A stretch of DNA of 54,208 nt from Phycisphaerae bacterium (GCA_002709755.1 PAQN01000012.1:1-54208); one strand, 5' to 3'; numbered from the stretch's first letter, positions 1-12,517 are shown. The notes: generated from the letters alone by a model not told the origin. Made by a program: numbers and translations.

Positions 1-1080
1 CCACTGCGCCGATCTGCATCACCGGCACCTGACGGGCTCGCGGCCATCCTCTACACATCAGGAACGTCCGGTCGACCCAAAGGGGTCATGTTGACGCATG
101 CGAATCTGTCGGCGAACGTCGAGCAGGTCCGTGAATGGGCGAGTTTCACCCGTGAAGACACGCTCTTCGGTGTGCTGCCGCAGTTCCACTCGTTCGGGAT
201 GACGGTGCTGACGCTGATGCCGCTCGCCACCGGATGCCATGTCATCTACTCGGCGCGTTTCATTCCAAAGAAGGTGCTCGACAAGATCCGCACGCATCGT
301 CCGACGGCGATGCTCGGAATCCCGTCCATGTACAACGCGCTTCGCATGCAGAAGAGTCTCTGCGAGGACGACGTCTCGTCATTGCGCTACATCGTCTCCG
401 GGGCCGAGCCTCTCAGTGACGATGTCTACGAGGGATTCAAGAAGAAGACCGGCCGAGAGATCACCGAGGGGTACGGCCTGACCGAAACGGCGCCTGTGAC
501 CAACTGGTGCATGCCCGAAGACAATCGCAGGGGCACGGTCGGTCGTTCTCTTCCCAGGATAGAGACACGAATCATCGGTGAGGATGGGGCCGTTCTCGGG
601 CCCAATCTGGATGGTGAAGTCAGGCTTCGAGGGCCCAACGTCATGAAGGGCTACTTCAATCTTCCTGACGAGACGGCCGCCGCCTTCGACGAGGACGGCT
701 TCTTCCGCACCGGGGACATGGGACGTCTCGACGAAGACGGCTTCCTTTCGATCACCGGGCGGATCAAGGAGATGCTGATCATCGGCGGAGAGAACGTCTT
801 CCCTCGCGAAATCGAGGAGGTGCTCAATGCGCACCCATCGATTCAGGAATCCGCCGTGATCGGACAACCCGACCCGAGCCGAGGTGAGACCGCGCTCGCC
901 TTCGTCGAGCTGGCCGAGGGCTGCACCTTCGATGACACCCAGTTGAGAGCCCACTGCAGGGACGGTCTTCCGCAGTTCAAGGTTCCTCGTGAAATCCGCA
1001 GACTTGATCAACTGCCCCGAAATGCCACGGGGAAAATCGTTCGACGTAAACTGTCACCCGACACGCCCGCTTCCGAATGA
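1..1080 (+). CDS. AMP-dependent acyl-CoA/acyl-ACP synthetase, 5' partial
   Basis: The frame is open from the first base, so the start lies outside the window; about 359 residues remain. This is an adenylate-forming ligase, which activates a carboxylic acid with ATP and transfers it to CoA or a carrier thiol. Seen in order: the phosphate-binding loop YTSGTSGRPKGV at visible residues 18-29, GYGLTETAPV near 157, FFRTGDMG near 235, the hinge GRIKEMLIIGGENVFP near 253, and the C-terminal NATGKIVRRKL carrying the expected catalytic lysine. Everything downstream of the P-loop is intact. The substrate cannot be read from the sequence; the style of the motifs fits fatty-acyl ligases. An N-terminal partner domain, as in Aas-type acyltransferase-ligase fusions, could sit upstream of the window. 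A 52-base gap separates it from the next gene on the same strand. Confidence 0.9.
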   Translation, partial: PLRRSASPAPDGLAAILYTSGTSGRPKGVMLTHANLSANVEQVREWASFTREDTLFGVLPQFHSFGMTVLTLMPLATGCHVIYSARFIPKKVLDKIRTHRPTAMLGIPSMYNALRMQKSLCEDDVSSLRYIVSGAEPLSDDVYEGFKKKTGREITEGYGLTETAPVTNWCMPEDNRRGTVGRSLPRIETRIIGEDGAVLGPNLDGEVRLRGPNVMKGYFNLPDETAAAFDEDGFFRTGDMGRLDEDGFLSITGRIKEMLIIGGENVFPREIEEVLNAHPSIQESAVIGQPDPSRGETALAFVELAEGCTFDDTQLRAHCRDGLPQFKVPREIRRLDQLPRNATGKIVRRKLSPDTPASE

Positions 1081-1132
1081 CCGCGACCCGGCATCGGATC
1101 CCATTCACGACCAGCAAACGAGGACTCAAACG

Positions 1133-1615
1133 ATGACACTCAAGATCAATGACAAGGCGCCCGTATTCGAACTCCCTGAAGGGCCCGGGCAGATGGTCGA
1201 CATCGGGGCCGAGATCCAGTCGGGACCGATCGTCCTCCTTTTCTTTCCACTGGCATTCAGTTCCGTGTGTGAAGAGGAGTTCTGCACCATCCGGGATGAC
1301 TGGTCCGCATGGACGAGGCTGGGGGCTCGTGTGTTCGGCATCTCCGTCGACTCGCCCTTCGTGGTTCAGAAGTTCAAGGAGGAGACCGAACTTCCGTTCC
1401 CGCTTCTCTCCGATTTCAACAAGGACGTGTCGATCATGTACGGCGCCTTCCATGAGGAGTTCATGGGTCTCAGGGGAATCGCCAAGAGGGCGGCCTTCGT
1501 CATCGATCGAAACGGTCTCGTCACTTACGCGTGGGTCAGCGATGATCCGGGCAACATGATCGAGTTCGATTCCATCAAGGCTGCCGTGTCCGGCTGCCGG
1601 GCCACGACTGAGTGA
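1133..1615 (+). CDS. Peroxiredoxin, AhpE/AhpC-TSA family
   Basis: A 160-residue thiol peroxidase expected to reduce hydrogen peroxide and organic peroxides in the cytoplasm. The thioredoxin fold is recognisable, with the peroxidatic cysteine in LLFFPLAFSSVCEEEFC (about residue 46). The PLAF(T/S)xxC form resembles the AhpE / 1-Cys-like branch more than typical AhpC. A second cysteine five residues later is unusual in position and may or may not act as resolving cysteine. I chose ATG 1133 because AGGA at 1121-1124 gives an 8-base spacing and the family starts at this point; the frame is open further upstream to 989 but that part overlaps the preceding ligase. The stop codon TGA (1613-1615) overlaps a GTG of the next frame. 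Confidence 0.88.
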   Translation: MTLKINDKAPVFELPEGPGQMVDIGAEIQSGPIVLLFFPLAFSSVCEEEFCTIRDDWSAWTRLGARVFGISVDSPFVVQKFKEETELPFPLLSDFNKDVSIMYGAFHEEFMGLRGIAKRAAFVIDRNGLVTYAWVSDDPGNMIEFDSIKAAVSGCRATTE

Positions 1616-1641
1616 GTCAGGATCTCGAAGGCAACGAACGC

Positions 1642-2409
1642 ATGAGCACGACTCCAGGACGGCATTGTGGAAACAAGGCTTCCAGGGTGGTCATCACGAT
1701 ACTCATCATCGTGGTTTCCGCGGGAGTCGGGATCTGGACCGGCCTGATGCTTGGCGGGCTGCGGGAGCTGAAAACCATTTCAGCGCTTCGTTCCGATCCC
1801 ATCGACCTCCTCAATCTGACCGACCGGGCCACGGCAAGTGACACGGAATTCCTGTTGATGGGCGATTCACGGGTCGCACGATGGGATCCGGTTCCAGAGC
1901 TCGATTCGATTCCGTTCGGACTGGTCGGATCGGCAGGCATGACGGCCGTGCAGATGGAGCTTGCAACACGAGTCATCGCTCCGCGGCTTGCGGGCAAGAC
2001 CGTCATCGTGCAGATAGGAATCAACGACCTCAAGGCCATCGGCTACATGGACAGGGATCCCGATGAGATCATCTCCGAGACGAAGCGATCGCTCACCGCC
2101 ATCCACCGGACCCTGAAAAAGAATGAAGTGAGGGTCTTCGTTTCGACGATAGTGCCGCCAGGTCCGGTGGGGCTGTCCAGGCGACCGATCTGGGACGACC
2201 GAATCCGTGACGCGGTCGTCTCGGTCAATGAGGCCCTGGTGTCAGGCCATCTGATGGCGGTGGAGGATGTACTTGATTTCGGGAGACTGCTTGGCTCCCC
2301 GCGCAAGACGGATTCCGTCTTCAGCGCCGACGCACTGCATCTCAATCGGTCGGGATACGAGGTACTCGACGCCTGCCTTATTGAGCGACTTCTCAAGCCG
2401 ACCGGATGA
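1642..2409 (+). CDS. Membrane-anchored SGNH/GDSL-like hydrolase
   Basis: A 255-residue protein with one N-terminal transmembrane helix (about residues 15-37) followed by an SGNH esterase domain, presumably facing the periplasm. The blocks are visible: block I FLLMGDSRVARWD with the catalytic serine, block III VQIGINDLKAIG with the oxyanion Asn in GxND, and block V DALHLNRSGYEVL with the DxxH dyad. The start at ATG 1642 has GAAGG at 1627-1631; an alternative GTG at 1612 would overlap the peroxiredoxin stop but lacks a ribosome binding site. It lies 3 bases before an MBOAT acyltransferase, so the pair probably attaches or removes O-acyl groups on an extracytoplasmic glycan. The exact substrate is unknown. 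Confidence 0.8.
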   Translation: MSTTPGRHCGNKASRVVITILIIVVSAGVGIWTGLMLGGLRELKTISALRSDPIDLLNLTDRATASDTEFLLMGDSRVARWDPVPELDSIPFGLVGSAGMTAVQMELATRVIAPRLAGKTVIVQIGINDLKAIGYMDRDPDEIISETKRSLTAIHRTLKKNEVRVFVSTIVPPGPVGLSRRPIWDDRIRDAVVSVNEALVSGHLMAVEDVLDFGRLLGSPRKTDSVFSADALHLNRSGYEVLDACLIERLLKPTG

Positions 2410-2412
2410 ACG

Positions 2413-4077
2413 ATGCTCTTCAATTCAATCGAATTTCCCATCTTCTTCCTGGTCATCTTCACAATCTATTCGTTGCTCCGTCGCCGTTTCAGGGCCCAGA
2501 ATGTTCTGCTGCTCGTCGGTAGTTACGTTTTCTACGGCTGGTGGGACGTCCGATTTCTCTTTCTCATTGTGCTTTCCACGGCGATCGATTACGTCGCCGG
2601 GCTGCTCATCGACAGGGGGACCGTCGCGCCCCGGAAACGGGTCGCTGTCAGCGCGTTCGTGCTCGTCTCCGCCGCCCTGTTTCTCGTCCCTGACTGGAGC
2701 GCGATCGATTTCCGTCTCACCGAGCTTCCCTCGCTCGAAGACGGGAGCCTGCCTCTGGCATCGAACGGAGCCTGGTATTTCATCGGGGCCTGTCTCGCTG
2801 TTCTCATGCTCAACGGACTCGTTTCGGCGCTTCAGAACGCAAATGAGGGGACGAGGCGGAGGATCGGCGTCTTCGCGAGCGTCGCGGTCAATCTGACGAT
2901 TCTGGGCTTCTTCAAATACTACGACTTCTTCGCCGACAGTTTCGCATCGGCCTGGGGTCAGTTGACGGGGAGTCAGCCGAGTGATTTCACTCTCGGTTTC
3001 GTCCTGCCGGTGGGCATCTCCTTCTACACCTTCCAGACGATGAGTTACACCATCGATCTGTATCGAAACAAGACGCGGGCGACCGATCGGTTCATCGATT
3101 TCGCCGCCTATGTCGCGTTCTTCCCCCAGCTGGTGGCGGGCCCCATCGAACGTGCCAGCAAGCTTCTTCCGCAATTCGGACAGGTTCGTCCCGCGTTGAC
3201 CATGGCCATCGTTCGTTCGTCCCTGTGGTTGATCGTCTGGGGACTGTTCAAGAAGATGTTCGTGGCGGACAACATGGCGACGGTCGTCAATGCGACCTTC
3301 GGCCCCTTCGACGATCCTTCGGGTGCGTTCGCCGTCCCCCAGGACGGTCTCACGCTTCTGGTGGGCGTCTATGCCTTCGCGTTTCAGATATACGGCGATT
3401 TCAGTGGTTACACCGACATCGCCCGCGGGGTCGCGAGACTGCTGGGCTTCGATCTGATGCTCAACTTCAGACTGCCGTATTTCGCGACCAGTCCGTCCGA
3501 TTTCTGGCGTCGTTGGCACATAAGTCTCTCCACCTGGCTTCGCGACTATCTGTACATCCCGCTTGGAGGGAACCGGGCAGGGGGATTGGGCACCTACAGG
3601 AACCTGACGATCGTCATGCTTCTTGGGGGACTCTGGCATGGTGCAGGCTGGAATTTCGTGCTGTGGGGCGCGTATCACGGCCTTCTGTTGTGCGCCTATC
3701 GCGCCCTTGGCATTCGAACCGAGCAGAAGGAGATCTCATTTCCCAGACAGATCTTCCTCGGGTTGGTGATGTTCAATCTGACCTGCATAGGCTGGATGCT
3801 CTTCAGGGCGCAGAACATCCAGACGATCGGAGTCTTCTTCGAAGGGATCTTCACCTCTCCGGTCGCATCGATGCAGACATGGTTTGATCTGAAGCACATC
3901 TTCTTCTTCGGCTGGTTCCTCGTGCTGTTCCAGATCGGACAGGGCCTGACCGGCGAGCTGGATCTCATGAGGCGTCTCCACTGGTTCGTTCGCTTGAACA
4001 TCTGGATCTACATCATCATGTCCATCGCGGTCTTCGCGGACAGGAGTGGAAAGGAATTCATCTACTTCGCATTCTGA
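2413..4077 (+). CDS. MBOAT family O-acyltransferase, AlgI-like
   Basis: A 554-residue multi-pass inner-membrane protein of the membrane-bound O-acyltransferase family. Proteins of this kind (AlgI, DltB, PatA) pass an acyl group across the membrane for O-acetylation of polysaccharides. The family signatures are clear: RRWHISLSTWLRDYLYIPLG with His 369, and GLWHGAGWNFVLWGAYHG with the presumed catalytic His 409. The N-terminus MLFNSIEFPIFFLVIF is the classic AlgI beginning. The ATG is 3 bases after the stop of the SGNH gene, and another SGNH gene follows 9 bases downstream, matching the usual partnership of an MBOAT with periplasmic SGNH proteins (AlgJ/AlgX type). No alginate polymerase genes are in the window, so the acylated polymer is unknown. 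Confidence 0.93.
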   Translation: MLFNSIEFPIFFLVIFTIYSLLRRRFRAQNVLLLVGSYVFYGWWDVRFLFLIVLSTAIDYVAGLLIDRGTVAPRKRVAVSAFVLVSAALFLVPDWSAIDFRLTELPSLEDGSLPLASNGAWYFIGACLAVLMLNGLVSALQNANEGTRRRIGVFASVAVNLTILGFFKYYDFFADSFASAWGQLTGSQPSDFTLGFVLPVGISFYTFQTMSYTIDLYRNKTRATDRFIDFAAYVAFFPQLVAGPIERASKLLPQFGQVRPALTMAIVRSSLWLIVWGLFKKMFVADNMATVVNATFGPFDDPSGAFAVPQDGLTLLVGVYAFAFQIYGDFSGYTDIARGVARLLGFDLMLNFRLPYFATSPSDFWRRWHISLSTWLRDYLYIPLGGNRAGGLGTYRNLTIVMLLGGLWHGAGWNFVLWGAYHGLLLCAYRALGIRTEQKEISFPRQIFLGLVMFNLTCIGWMLFRAQNIQTIGVFFEGIFTSPVASMQTWFDLKHIFFFGWFLVLFQIGQGLTGELDLMRRLHWFVRLNIWIYIIMSIAVFADRSGKEFIYFAF

Positions 4078-4086
4078 GCAGTCGAC

Positions 4087-5154
4087 ATGCCTTCGATCAT
4101 CAAGAAAATCCTTCTGTCATGTTTCGCGGTCGTCTGGTCCCTTCTGGCGGCCGAGGCCTATCTGCGTGTCTTCGCTCCGGTCGGCATGCTTCCTCGTTTC
4201 ATCGAGGAGGGCGAGCACGGCATACGGCGGAACATTCCCGGGGAGCGCTACGTTCACAGTTCCGCGGAATATCGCGTCGATTTCAGCATCAACTCCCAGG
4301 GGATCCGCGACCCGAGGGAGTTCGAAACGCCCAAGGCCGATGACGTGTTGCGCATCGTTCTTCTCGGGGATTCATTCGCGATGGGGTACGGAGTGTCGTA
4401 CGAGGATTCAGTTCCAGCACGTCTGGAACGCGCACTCAGCGCCAGGTACGCTCGTCCCGTCGAGGTCGTGAATCTCGGTGTTTCCGGGTTCGGCACGGCT
4501 GAAGAGTTGATCGTGCTCGAGAACGAAGGCTTGTCGTTCGAGCCCGATCTCGTCATCGCATACTGGCATGCGAGTGACCCGAGGGACAACGTCCGTTCGC
4601 AGTTGTACGAGCTCGCAGGTGACGTTCTCGTACGGGCGAACGACACCTATCTGCCTGCAGTGGCCATCAGGACCTGGCTGTTCTCGTTCCCCGCCTACCG
4701 CTGGATCGCCGAGCATTCACAGTTCTACAACTGGATACGTGGCGATGGGGGGAGGCTGGCGCGACAGCTTCTTTTCACGTTCAATTCGATGCGAGCAGGG
4801 GATTCCGGGAAGCAGGGCGAACATTCGGATGAGGTCCCGAGGAACATCAGGCTCAGCCTCGCACTGTTGAATCGGATGCGTGAGTCGTGTGCCGAGCGCG
4901 ACATCGATTTTCTCGTCGTCGAAGTGCCGACCAATCCGGACCCCGGTGAATACAAGTCGACCTTCCCGTACGAAGCCGCGAGTGAGTTGGGATACCACTT
5001 CGATGTCGTGAACCCGATCCAGATGTTCGAGCGCTCGCGTGAAACGAACAACGGTGTTCTGATCTACTGGCAGAGGAGCGCCGGTCACTGGACGCCGTAT
5101 GGGACGGCCGCGGTCACGGAAGCGATCGTCGAGCGTCTGACGCCATCTCCATGA
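4087..5154 (+). CDS. SGNH-fold protein, AlgJ/AlgX-like partner of the MBOAT
   Basis: A 355-residue protein with an N-terminal signal or anchor helix (residues 6-24), then an SGNH-type domain. Block I is clear (RIVLLGDSFAMGYGVSYEDS, serine in GDS), and block II-like VNLGVSGFGT follows. Block III reads YWHASDPRDN, where the expected Asn of GxND is a serine. The end, SAGHWTPYGTAAV, keeps the histidine but shows no aspartate at -2 or -3, so the usual DxxH dyad is not visible. It may be a transferase-type SGNH with a different dyad, or a non-catalytic partner. It follows the MBOAT by 9 bases and completes an SGNH-MBOAT-SGNH unit. The next gene is convergent. Confidence 0.8.
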   Translation: MPSIIKKILLSCFAVVWSLLAAEAYLRVFAPVGMLPRFIEEGEHGIRRNIPGERYVHSSAEYRVDFSINSQGIRDPREFETPKADDVLRIVLLGDSFAMGYGVSYEDSVPARLERALSARYARPVEVVNLGVSGFGTAEELIVLENEGLSFEPDLVIAYWHASDPRDNVRSQLYELAGDVLVRANDTYLPAVAIRTWLFSFPAYRWIAEHSQFYNWIRGDGGRLARQLLFTFNSMRAGDSGKQGEHSDEVPRNIRLSLALLNRMRESCAERDIDFLVVEVPTNPDPGEYKSTFPYEAASELGYHFDVVNPIQMFERSRETNNGVLIYWQRSAGHWTPYGTAAVTEAIVERLTPSP

Positions 5155-5163
5155 GTTCCCAGC

Positions 5164-6093
5164 TCACCGTTCGACCGGGTCTCGGGTGGATCCACGCCCG
5201 TCACTCAGAAGGATCGTCACCAATATGCCGGTGAGCATCAAGGCGCCTCCGAGACTCTGACGCAGTGTGAAGGCCTCGCTCAGAAGCAACGCGCCCGCGG
5301 CGGCGGCGAAGAGCGCCTCCATGCTCAGGAACACGGCGGTTCTGGTGGGTGAGGCGACTTTCTGAGCGACGGTCTGGAGTCCGAACGCCACGGCGACCGC
5401 GAGGATTCCGCTGTAGAGAATGGCCGGGGTTGCGCTGACGACTGCCGTGAGCTCGACCTTCTCGCGCAGCAAGACCACCACGAGCGCGAGCGCCGCAGTC
5501 ACTGAAAACTGCACCACGTTCAGAGTCAGAGCGGGAACTCGCGGGGCGAGCTGGCCGATGATCAGCACGTGCAGAGCCCAGAAGACGGCGGAGATCAGGA
5601 CCAGGATGTCACCACGGCCCATGGCGAAGCCGCTCTTGATGCTCAGAAAATACAGACCTGCCAGGGCGATGAGCGCGCCAGCGACGGCCGCCTTGTCGGG
5701 GAACCTTCCGATCAGCACGCCGAGCGCGGGGACGATGACCACATACAAGCCGGTGATGAATCCCGCATTTCCGGCCGTCGTTTCCGCGATGCCGAACTGC
5801 TGGAATCCAGCCGCGAAGAACAGCGTCAACCCGGCCAGGGTCCCACCGATGATGATGGTTCTGAGATCCGCGCCCGACCTGTCGGATTCGCTCCGCCCGC
5901 GGATGAGCCTGAGACCAAGTGCGAAAAGAGCAAGGGCCATCGCGCCGAGGCCGAATCGTGCGGCAGTGAACTGCATGGGTGTCACATGGTCCATGCCAAG
6001 GCGTTGGGCGACGAACCCCATTCCCCATATCGCCGCCACGAGCATGAGGCAGGCATCGGCCTTGAAGGGAGTCATGCGATGAAGGGCGACCAT
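5164..6093 (-). CDS. EamA/DMT family transporter
   Basis: A 309-residue polytopic membrane protein of the drug/metabolite transporter superfamily, with two EamA halves and about ten predicted helices. The first half opens with a helix ending AAIWGMGFVAQRLG, and the second carries the matching ILVLISAVFWALHVLI, both typical of EamA proteins. Such proteins usually export amino acids, metabolites or small toxic compounds; the substrate is not deducible. The reading frame is open upstream to 6168, but ATG at 6093 has AGGA five bases ahead and starts just before the first helix. It stands alone between the acylation cluster (convergent) and the tRNA-Gly gene (divergent). Confidence 0.88.
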   Translation of the reverse strand: MVALHRMTPFKADACLMLVAAIWGMGFVAQRLGMDHVTPMQFTAARFGLGAMALALFALGLRLIRGRSESDRSGADLRTIIIGGTLAGLTLFFAAGFQQFGIAETTAGNAGFITGLYVVIVPALGVLIGRFPDKAAVAGALIALAGLYFLSIKSGFAMGRGDILVLISAVFWALHVLIIGQLAPRVPALTLNVVQFSVTAALALVVVLLREKVELTAVVSATPAILYSGILAVAVAFGLQTVAQKVASPTRTAVFLSMEALFAAAAGALLLSEAFTLRQSLGGALMLTGILVTILLSDGRGSTRDPVER

Positions 6094-6322
6094 TGGAATC
6101 CTGTGAGTGGGTGATGGGGGGGCGGCGAGAAAACCGACGACACTACTCACGGCCGTGTCGGCTGGCAAGGTGATGATTTTCCGCCCTCAGTTCCCGTGAA
6201 GGGGTATGGCTCGATTGGTGGAAGCGCGTCGAGGCGAAACTTCCAAGAGAGCTCCGGGAAGAGGAGACAAACCCGGAAATGCCTGCTAGATTACCTGACC
6301 TCTGTTCGATCAGCAGGCTTTT

Positions 6323-6395
6323 GCGGGTGTAGCTCAGTTGGTAGAGCGTCAGCCTTCCAAGCTGAATGTCGAGGGTTCGAGCCCCTTCGCCCGCT
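6323..6395 (+). tRNA. tRNA-Gly(TCC)
   Basis: A complete 73-nt cloverleaf. The acceptor arms GCGGGTG (6323-6329) and CGCCCGC (6388-6394) pair with one G-U. The D arm GCTC...GAGC spans 6332-6347. The anticodon stem TCAGC/GCTGA encloses loop CTTCCAA with anticodon TCC at 6356-6358. The T arm GAGGG TTCGAGC CCCTT is at 6371-6387. The discriminator base is T, as usual for bacterial tRNA-Gly. The 3' CCA is not encoded. A strong hairpin terminator follows at once. Confidence 0.95.
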
Positions 6396-6400
6396 TCAAA

Positions 6401-6430
6401 GGCACCTGGCTTCCATGCCAGGTGTCTTTT
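6401..6430 (+). terminator. Rho-independent terminator of tRNA-Gly
   Basis: GGCACCTGGC (6401-6410) pairs with GCCAGGTGTC (6417-6426) over 10 base pairs with one G-U, around the loop TTCCAT, and is followed by TTTT. It lies 5 bases after the tRNA and isolates it from the efflux operon downstream. Confidence 0.8.
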
Positions 6431-6522
6431 CACATGCTCATTGACGGTGGGTCCGATTCCGAATGCCTCACGCACCTGCGGCCCGTGTCACGAGGCCCCC
6501 TCGGTCTGGCAGGGCGGATACA

Positions 6523-8028
6523 ATGACCGTTTCAATTCTTGTTTTCCGGAATTCTCTCTCAGGCAGATCAGGCAGGCATCACGTGCTGAAGACAGTGACA
6601 GGCATTCTCTTGACGGGTCTGATTCTGGGGGGATGCACACCCTATGAATTGAAGAATCTGCAGGAACCCAATGTCTCGATTCCGGAGTCGTTCGACGCAC
6701 CGCTTGCCCGAGTCGAACCCCCTGAACGATGGTGGCTGGCGTTCGAGGATCCCGACCTCGATCGAACGGTGCTGGAGGCCTTCGGAGCCAATCTGGATCT
6801 GAAGCAGGCGTGGGCCAGGCTCGATCAGTCGCTCGCCACCGCGACGATCGTCGGAGCCCCTGTGCTGCCTGATGCGACTCTGGATGGTTCCGGTTCTCGC
6901 CAGCGAATCGACGCGTCCGGCGCAAGGACGTATTCGAATCGATTCAGATTGGGCCTGGCGCTGACCTGGGAACTTGATCTCTGGAAGAAGATCTCCAATC
7001 GCGCCGAGGCTGCGACACTGCTGGCCACGGCGAGCCGTGATGATGTCGAACAGACCGCGCTGCTTCTGTCAGGAACGGTCGTCGACCTCTGGTTCACGAT
7101 CCAGGAGCAGGAACAACTTCTTCGTGTCTTGAAGGAGCAGATCGAGTCCTCGACGAACCAGCTCGAAGTGATCGAGCACCGATACGGGCAGGGAGTCGGA
7201 AGCGCGCTTCAAGTGCTCCAGCAGAGATTGCAGCTTGCGCAGGTCCAGTCCCAGGTGCCTGCGGTCGTCTCATCGCTCGAACTGAGTCGAAACAGGTTGT
7301 CCGTCGTCCTCGGTCGCGCCCCGCAGTTTCCGATCGAAGTCGCCCCCAAAGCCGTGCTTCCCCCTCTGCCCCCATTTCCGGACCTGCCTGCGCCACGTGA
7401 GCTTCTGGACACCCGTCCCGATCTGCGAGCCGCCTACAAGAGGCTCTCCGCGGCCGATCTCGAGGTCGCCGCCGCCGTCGCGGACATGCTTCCGACCATT
7501 CGGATCTCTCTGGACGCCTCCTTCAACTCACCCAGCCTCTCCAGTCTGTTCGATGACACTCTGGCCAGCATGGGGGGCAGCCTGTTCCAGCCTGTCTTCG
7601 ATGGAGACCGTCGAGGCGCCGAGGTCGACCGGCGCAAGGCTCTGATGCAGGAACGGATGGATGCGTTCAGTGAGAAATTCCTCGTCGCACTTCGTGAGAT
7701 CCAGGATGCGATCGATCAGGAGGCCAGCCAGGTCGAACTGCTTGACGACGTCATCGCACAGATCTCGATCGCATCCGCGACGCTTGCCGAAGCTCGATTC
7801 AGTTATGCCAACGGTCAGAACGAGTACCTGGATGTCATCTCCGCCTTGCAGGCTCTCCAGGGCGTTCAGCGGCAGGAAGTGACCGTGCGCAAGCAGCTTC
7901 TCAGCATTCGCTCGAATCTCTATCTCGCCTTGGGCGGTGAATGGCTTGATGAACTCGAGCCTTTGCAGGAGACCGGGCGCACGAGCCCTCGAAACTCCGA
8001 CATGTCAACAGGGAATTCAAGTACATGA
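6523..8028 (+). CDS. RND efflux outer-membrane factor lipoprotein, TolC/OprM family
   Basis: A 501-residue outer-membrane channel of tripartite efflux systems. A lipobox LILGGC places the acylated cysteine at residue 38; the mature part begins with the OprM-type region PPERWWLAFEDPDLDRTVLEAF and contains the two repeated OEP domains, with long coiled-coil helices around residues 170-240 and 370-440 and the LDTRPDLRAA motif between them. ATG 6523 has AGGG at 6511-6514; a GTG at 6583 would give a shorter, tidier signal peptide (cysteine 18) and cannot be excluded. Its stop overlaps the start of the membrane fusion gene by 4 bases (ATGA), so all three pump parts are translationally coupled. Confidence 0.9.
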   Translation: MTVSILVFRNSLSGRSGRHHVLKTVTGILLTGLILGGCTPYELKNLQEPNVSIPESFDAPLARVEPPERWWLAFEDPDLDRTVLEAFGANLDLKQAWARLDQSLATATIVGAPVLPDATLDGSGSRQRIDASGARTYSNRFRLGLALTWELDLWKKISNRAEAATLLATASRDDVEQTALLLSGTVVDLWFTIQEQEQLLRVLKEQIESSTNQLEVIEHRYGQGVGSALQVLQQRLQLAQVQSQVPAVVSSLELSRNRLSVVLGRAPQFPIEVAPKAVLPPLPPFPDLPAPRELLDTRPDLRAAYKRLSAADLEVAAAVADMLPTIRISLDASFNSPSLSSLFDDTLASMGGSLFQPVFDGDRRGAEVDRRKALMQERMDAFSEKFLVALREIQDAIDQEASQVELLDDVIAQISIASATLAEARFSYANGQNEYLDVISALQALQGVQRQEVTVRKQLLSIRSNLYLALGGEWLDELEPLQETGRTSPRNSDMSTGNSST

Positions 8029-9322
8029 CCATGAACCATGATGCATCGGAAACGTCCAAGGACCCCGTGGCCAGCTGCGCGGGAGACCAGTCGAGCATGA
8101 AGGGGGAACCGCCTGCCTTTCTTCAGGCGAGCGTCGCGGTGTTTCGCTTCATGCTTCCGGTTCTGGTGATCGCCGTGGCGGGGTACGGCAGTTTCGTGCT
8201 GATCGGCGCTCGTCCCACACCCGATCGGGTCGATCTGCCGCAGAGGGCCACGATCGTCGAGACGATCCAGCCGTCACTCATGAACGACCGCATCCGGGTC
8301 ACGGGATTCGGCACGGTCGAGGCGCATCGTCTGTTGCGGATCCAGCCACAGGTCTCCGGTGAGGTCGTCGGTCTCAACGATTCCCTGATGGTCGGGGGGA
8401 CGATCGCGCGTGGAGACGTTCTGCTGAACATCGACCCCCAGGATTACGAGATCACGGTGGGGCAGCGACAGGCCGATGTCGTGAATGCGGAAGTCGATCT
8501 TCAGATGGCGGAAGCGGGCAGTCTCGTCGCGCAGCGTGAGTGGGAACTGCTTGGTGAGACGATCGAGACCACGGAGATCGGTGAGAGGCTGGCTCGGAAG
8601 GAACCTCAGAGGCTTGAAGCGGAGGCCATGCTCGCGGCCACCAAGGGCAGGTTGAAGCTCGCACAGTTAAACCTTGAGCGAACGACGATCAAAGCGCCGT
8701 TCAACGGTCTGGTTCTCGATGACAACGTGGAGATCGGGCAGGTGGTCTCCCCGTCGAGTTCCATCGCGACGATCGTCGGCACTGATGAATTCGAGATCGT
8801 CGTCTCCATCCCCTTGTCGAAACTGGAGTGGATCATCATCGACTCCGAGCGCCCTGAATTGAATTCCAGAGCGACGATCACGCTCGAACTGGGGGATGGC
8901 AGGACATTGGTTCGTGAGGCCGTGGTCGCGAGGCTCTCGGGGCAGGTCGAACGATCTGGGAGGCTTGCCAAGGTGATCCTCACGGTGGCAGACCCTCTGA
9001 ACCGGGAGAACGTGCCAGGACGAGGTGCGCTGCTGCTTGGCAGTTACGTCAGAGTGGACATCGAGGGGCCCCGGGTGAGCGGCGTGGTCGAGATCCCGAG
9101 ATCCGTCCTTCAGGAGAACGACACCGTGTGGGTCATGGATGCAGAGGACACGCTCGCAGTTCGACGCTGCGACATCGTGGTCGGCAGGTCCGACACCGTG
9201 CTTGCGAAGATCGCATTCGAACCCGGTGACACGATCATCACCAGTCCGATGGGAATGGCCGTCGAAGGGATGCTCCTGAAGCGCCTGTCCGATCTCGATG
9301 GAGATGGTGATGGAGAGTCCAG

Positions 9323-9326
<4 letters not shown>
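8025..9326 (+). CDS. RND efflux membrane fusion (periplasmic adaptor) protein
   Basis: A 433-residue HlyD/AcrA-type adaptor that links an inner-membrane RND pump to the outer-membrane channel. It has an N-terminal membrane anchor (about residues 40-62). The lipoyl half-motifs follow: RIQPQVSGEVVGLNDSLMVG before, and TTIKAPFNGLVLDDNVEIGQ after, a helical hairpin of about 90 residues. Beta-barrel and membrane-proximal domains follow, including LLLGSYVRVDIEGP and VVEIPRSVLQEND. Two closely spaced ATG codons start the frame (8025 and 8031); the first overlaps the stop of the outer-membrane factor (ATGA). The C-terminus is unusually acidic (DLDGDGDGE). The stop overlaps the GTG start of the pump gene. 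Confidence 0.92.

Positions 9327-12517
<3,191 letters not shown>

Noticed and set aside
2425-3678. A 417-codon minus-strand frame opposite the MBOAT gene
   Set aside because: It is antisense to a clearly recognised gene and its translation is a charged, motif-free string.
5158-5164. Possible horizontal-transfer boundary near the tRNA-Gly gene
   Set aside because: No integrase, no repeat of the tRNA 3' end and no change in composition next to the tRNA were seen.
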